Source: a virus. Taken from it: a DNA stretch of 64,000 nucleotides. The notes under the pieces are model-generated. The model was not told the origin of the DNA, searched no databases, and saw nothing but the letters and a program-made list of their open reading frames with translations. Position 1 is the first letter of the stretch. Each line of letters starts with the position of its first letter. The position numbers and the translations under genes were made by a program. This document shows, piece after piece, positions 61,445-64,000 of this stretch. Location of the stretch: the IMG/VR virus record IMGVR_UViG_3300023176_004727, positions 22,140-86,139 of that record; one strand, 5' to 3'.

Positions 61445-61687
61445 TTAAAGAAATACGTAGCCAATCGCGAGTGATCCAAATGCTATTAAGGATAGAATTA
61501 TCCAAGATCCTATCACTCTTATTTTCATAGCATGAGAGTAGTACAAAGCGGCTTTTTCTACAATCTCGTCCATTTCATCTTCAGTTAATCCTTCCATTGT
61601 TAGAAGGAAATGTAGTTGAGTATAATTAATCTTTCCCATTAAATATTTATAAGTAACGATCCAAGATTTTTCACTGATAACTGTCAT
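61445..61687 (-). CDS. Small C-terminally membrane-anchored protein
   Basis: An 80-residue protein with a soluble helical N-terminus and one C-terminal membrane segment (about residues 58-79, IGSWIILSLIAFGSLAIGYVF). Overlaps the preceding gene by 17 bases. Function unknown. Confidence 0.55.
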   Translation of the reverse strand: MTVISEKSWIVTYKYLMGKINYTQLHFLLTMEGLTEDEMDEIVEKAALYYSHAMKIRVIGSWIILSLIAFGSLAIGYVFL

Positions 61688-61892
61688 ATATTTTATCCAT
61701 AAATTTATCGTATTGATTTGCTGCTTTTAAGTTTGTCCTAATTTTATCATACAGCTTCTTTGGAAGTATGATCATACCACTTTCTAAGAACTTGTCAATA
61801 GGAATCTGTTTGCTTTTTCCACTTGGTCCTTGAACTGTTAATTTGTCATCAGAAGTTTTTAATATAAACTCATCAATTATTGTTTTGATCAT
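61671..61892 (-). CDS. Hypothetical protein, 73 aa
   Basis: A small Lys-rich protein of mixed strands and helices, overlapping both neighbours (4 and 17 bases). No motif recognised. Confidence 0.55.
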   Translation of the reverse strand: MIKTIIDEFILKTSDDKLTVQGPSGKSKQIPIDKFLESGMIILPKKLYDKIRTNLKAANQYDKFMDKIYDSYQ

Positions 61893-62290
61893 TTTATTAA
61901 ATCTTTCCAGAAATCAATAAACATTCTCCAAACAACAGAATCAATTTCAAATAACTCTCCACCGCTCCAATTTAGATAATAGAACAGCCATGTCTGGAAT
62001 ATGAATATTATTATAATTATTATATCAATGTAGCTTAAAACCTTTTTAGGAAGCCAAGGCTTATTTTTTCTGGCAAGAGCCATGTAAAACAAAAGGCAGG
62101 CTACTAAGCATGTTAGTATCAATTTAATTGACAGGAAAAAACTTAATCCAAATGTGGTAATGAGGAATAGTGATATTGGATTTTTTTCTAAAACTACAAT
62201 TGTACTTCTTGTTAAGTACGTAATTACCGTATCAAATATGCCAACAAAAGTAATCCACAAGATGAATCCCAAGTGCAGGAAAAACTTCAT
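61889..62290 (-). CDS. Multi-pass membrane protein, 133 aa
   Basis: Four hydrophobic segments are visible (about residues 3-25, 42-60, 54-72 and 86-106), with Trp at the ends. The form resembles DUF5658-like small membrane proteins. It starts 45 bases after the recurrent GTATAC promoter-like motif. Function unknown. Confidence 0.6.
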   Translation of the reverse strand: MKFFLHLGFILWITFVGIFDTVITYLTRSTIVVLEKNPISLFLITTFGLSFFLSIKLILTCLVACLLFYMALARKNKPWLPKKVLSYIDIIIIIIFIFQTWLFYYLNWSGGELFEIDSVVWRMFIDFWKDLIK

Positions 62291-62334
62291 GACTTGTGCT
62301 CCACTGAATGGTTAAAAGATGACCCTCCAGCAAA

Positions 62335-62345
62335 GTATACTCCAT
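62335..62345 (-). promoter_or_regulatory. Recurrent promoter-like motif ATGGAGTATAC
   Basis: One-base variant of the motif at 37277 and 59269, in the 62-base gap between the 62353 and 62290 genes. Confidence 0.4.
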
Positions 62346-62352
62346 GAATTAG

Positions 62353-62949
62353 CTATGACCACTTCTCCTCTGTGAACCAGTCAATAAACCTTTCTTGCTT
62401 CAGAATGATTCCGGGTTTATTTCCCATGTAATATATCGACTCAATCTTGTTGTTGTCTTCAGCATATTCCAAAAAATATCGTACTTGTCCGGGAGACATT
62501 AGGCTCCATCTTAGAATATCTGATATAGATTCTATCTTAGCAATATGTCTTGTCAAGTTATAATCTTTAGGCTTTTTCAAGTCCATCGTTTTTTCTGACG
62601 GATAGATAAATAAGATTCCGGCATTTTCCTTAATATATGATTTTAGATCTGCAACCTTTAGGGTGAGTTTTCCAAATGTTGGAACCCATTTAATTTCTAA
62701 AGGCATGTCAGAAATATCCAATGAATGATAGGACAGGTCAACCATGTAGTCAGCACCAGCAGTATTTCCTTTAGCAATAAACGCACCTTCATTATCTACT
62801 CCATTGTCTCTGGGATTAGTTACATTGATATAGTCAAGTGGTTGACATATATCCATCCACTTATTAAAGAAATACTTTTCTATCTGCGTGCTAAAGTAAA
62901 TATCCTTCTTGAAAGTATTTACATCTCTATGGTCAAACCTGCGACTCAT
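62353..62949 (-). CDS. Putative PD-(D/E)XK nuclease-like protein
   Basis: A 198-residue protein. GADYMVDL near residue 68 and PLEIKW near 83 could be the D and E-x-K of a PD-(D/E)XK site, followed by LTLKVADLKSYI and GILFIYP, the expected helix and strand. No known family was recognised. It overlaps the next-upstream gene by 4 bases. Nuclease activity is inferred from the motif alone. Confidence 0.5.
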   Translation of the reverse strand: MSRRFDHRDVNTFKKDIYFSTQIEKYFFNKWMDICQPLDYINVTNPRDNGVDNEGAFIAKGNTAGADYMVDLSYHSLDISDMPLEIKWVPTFGKLTLKVADLKSYIKENAGILFIYPSEKTMDLKKPKDYNLTRHIAKIESISDILRWSLMSPGQVRYFLEYAEDNNKIESIYYMGNKPGIILKQERFIDWFTEEKWS

Positions 62950-63191
62950 GCTACCCTCCTTCTTTTACCTGATGACTCGATTTTTCCTATAAAACATAGG
63001 AAGCATAATGGTGGTGGAAAAATATCAAACACTCTCTTAAAATGTCGAATCTTCCCATTCCTATCTCTTAGCATGTAATGCTTGATATCTCTGCCCTTTG
63101 GTCCAAGTTCACTACTGTAAACAAAGATCTTGCCTCCATAAAATAATCTAAGTATCAAGGCCCAGCAGTAACAATTTCCAATGCAGTACAT
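62946..63191 (-). CDS. Hypothetical protein, 81 aa
   Basis: A small basic protein with Cys (CIGNCYC at the start, CFLCF near 66) and an Arg-rich C-terminus. GGAATGGAG precedes the ATG, three bases after the stop of a 55-residue gene. No motif recognised. Confidence 0.5.
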   Translation of the reverse strand: MYCIGNCYCWALILRLFYGGKIFVYSSELGPKGRDIKHYMLRDRNGKIRHFKRVFDIFPPPLCFLCFIGKIESSGKRRRVA

Positions 63192-63194
63192 AAA

Positions 63195-63362
63195 TCACTC
63201 CATTCCTTTTTCAAGCAATTCTAAGATAAACTTACAATGCCATTGAACAGTTTCACCCTTAACAAGAGTGATCCAATCCTCGTGCTTACGAGAACTTTCG
63301 TTTTGTTCTTCAAGTGTTTCGATTTCAGAAATCAAGTAATCTTTTAGTTCTTCAAGCGTCAT
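63195..63362 (-). CDS. Small hypothetical protein, 55 aa
   Basis: A short acidic helical protein beginning MTLEELKDYLISE, with GAGGAG ahead of the ATG and an 11-base overlap with the previous gene. The spacing and RBS make it a convincing gene despite its size. No motif recognised. Confidence 0.65.
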   Translation of the reverse strand: MTLEELKDYLISEIETLEEQNESSRKHEDWITLVKGETVQWHCKFILELLEKGME

Positions 63363-63678
63363 TTAGAATCTCCTCAATTTGTTGTGCTAATGGCTCAGGA
63401 ATAAACTGGCCTACTGTCCAAAGCTCCTTTAATACTTTCTTAGTTCTTTGCAGGTCTCTAAAAGTTTTATTTACTGCTTCTTCAGTCCTTTCTTCAGCAT
63501 AGTCATCCAGCTTAAATGTCCTGCAAAAACAATCAAATATTGCCTCGTATTTTCTATCTAGCAAATTGGCAATAGCTATGATTAAATCAGGATCGGGATT
63601 TTTAGCAACAAGTCGTAGATCATCTATAGTTGCCAATATTCTATTTAGTTCCGTTTCCAGTTCAAATCTATCACTCAT
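63352..63678 (-). CDS. Hypothetical helical protein, 108 aa
   Basis: A mostly helical, acidic protein with AAGGAG before its ATG. No motif recognised. It overlaps both neighbours by about 10 bases. Confidence 0.6.
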   Translation of the reverse strand: MSDRFELETELNRILATIDDLRLVAKNPDPDLIIAIANLLDRKYEAIFDCFCRTFKLDDYAEERTEEAVNKTFRDLQRTKKVLKELWTVGQFIPEPLAQQIEEILNDA

Positions 63679-63832
63679 ACCATCTCCTTAGAATATTTAG
63701 TGTAATAAAAAAGTTAGTGATAACCGCTTGCAATATAAGTATCGTCCTGATGAATGCAATGACATCGCTTTCACTGTTATTATTTCCAGATTTTTCACCA
63801 ACTGCCTTGCACCACAGTCTCCAAAGTTTCAT
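63671..63832 (-). CDS. Small phage membrane protein, 53 aa
   Basis: Begins MKLWRLWCKAVGEKSGN and continues with one membrane segment (about residues 25-47). The LWRLWCKA-GEKA/S start followed by IRT and a hydrophobic helix recalls a small membrane protein seen in several environmental phages. GGAAAG precedes the ATG. Function unknown, perhaps at the host membrane. Confidence 0.65.
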   Translation of the reverse strand: MKLWRLWCKAVGEKSGNNNSESDVIAFIRTILILQAVITNFFITLNILRRWYE

Positions 63833-63874
63833 TCATCTTGCTTTCCAAAAACAAAATCGTTAATAGTGCGTCCG

Positions 63875-64000
63875 TTAATCCAACATAACTAACATTGAGT
63901 TCCACCAGTCTGGTGCAGGTCGTCTCTTGTTCCATTCGCATTGAATGTTTTCTCGTTTATCGTAAAAATAGTAGTCACGATATGCAACAACTGCTGAGGC
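63875..64000 (-). CDS. C-terminal 41 residues of a gene leaving the window
   Basis: An open minus-strand frame runs from the window edge to TAA at 63875, with aromatic and charged residues (YRDYYFYDKRE, APDWWNSM). Too short to classify. Confidence 0.5.
   Translation of the reverse strand, partial: ASAVVAYRDYYFYDKRENIQCEWNKRRPAPDWWNSMLVMLD

Noticed and set aside
63630-63863. 77-codon plus-strand frame near the right edge
   Set aside because: It shadows the minus-strand small genes at 63352-63832, which have good ribosome binding sites and sensible protein features.
1-64000. CRISPR arrays, insertion sequences, integrase or attachment sites
   Set aside because: No regularly spaced repeats, transposase or integrase motifs, or tRNA-associated direct repeats were found by eye.

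Overview
The window is an AT-rich, densely packed piece of a large tailed double-stranded DNA phage genome. Genes abut or overlap by a few bases (ATGA, TGATG), run in long same-strand blocks, and include phage-type replication, nucleotide-metabolism, sigma-factor, RNA and virion-like genes. No integrase, insertion sequence or CRISPR array was seen. Two adjacent DUF1501 proteins with Tat signals, plus Cys-rich proteins of a style I associate with planctomycetes and their viruses, point to a planctomycete host; this is an inference.

Layout. (1) 1-6608, + strand: the 3' end of a Cys-containing virion-like gene, then a 2007-residue Cys-rich probable structural protein. (2) 41023 down to 6628, - strand: read in the direction of transcription this holds a YbaB-sized unknown, SSB, a glycosyltransferase, small proteins, a block of virion-like and membrane proteins with a papain-like protease and a secreted thioredoxin, class Ia ribonucleotide reductase, MazG, a head-maturation-like protein, PhoH, a RecA-like recombinase, DnaB helicase, primase, a dNMP kinase, a RecB-type nuclease, a DNA polymerase III alpha subunit split into two genes with a DnaQ-like exonuclease gene between them, a second SSB-like protein, a sigma factor, a cluster of glycosyltransferase and nucleotidyltransferase-like genes, a Vsr-type nuclease and small unknowns. 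(3) 41425-55591, + strand: a 19-gene sugar operon with glycosyltransferases, a methyltransferase, an RmlC-like epimerase, a B12-type radical SAM enzyme, a TPP-dependent E1 alpha/beta pair, a DegT-family enzyme whose PLP lysine is replaced by histidine, an epimerase, and a sugar kinase/HAD phosphatase/nucleotidyltransferase set. (4) 63832 down to 55569, - strand: small membrane and hypothetical proteins, a tRNA(Gln)-tRNA(Leu)-tRNA(Asn) cluster, a tmRNA gene, dCMP deaminase, HNH endonuclease, two DUF1501 proteins and a PAP2 phosphatase.

The strongest discovery is the tmRNA at 60485-60856. It is circularly permuted: the acceptor (3') half with CCA is transcribed first, then a 120-nt intervening segment, then the 5' half with the tag reading frame (AKPSFALAA). 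The 7-bp acceptor stem with a G3-U70 wobble, the conserved long-range helix, a textbook pseudoknot before the resume codon and an 11-bp stem closing the intervening segment can all be read directly. Second is the sugar operon, which looks like a self-contained route to an unusual, possibly two-carbon-branched deoxy sugar plus its transferases. Together the genes describe a virus that carries its own replisome and nucleotide supply, reprogrammes transcription, supplements ribosome rescue, and builds its own glycans for virion or host surface.
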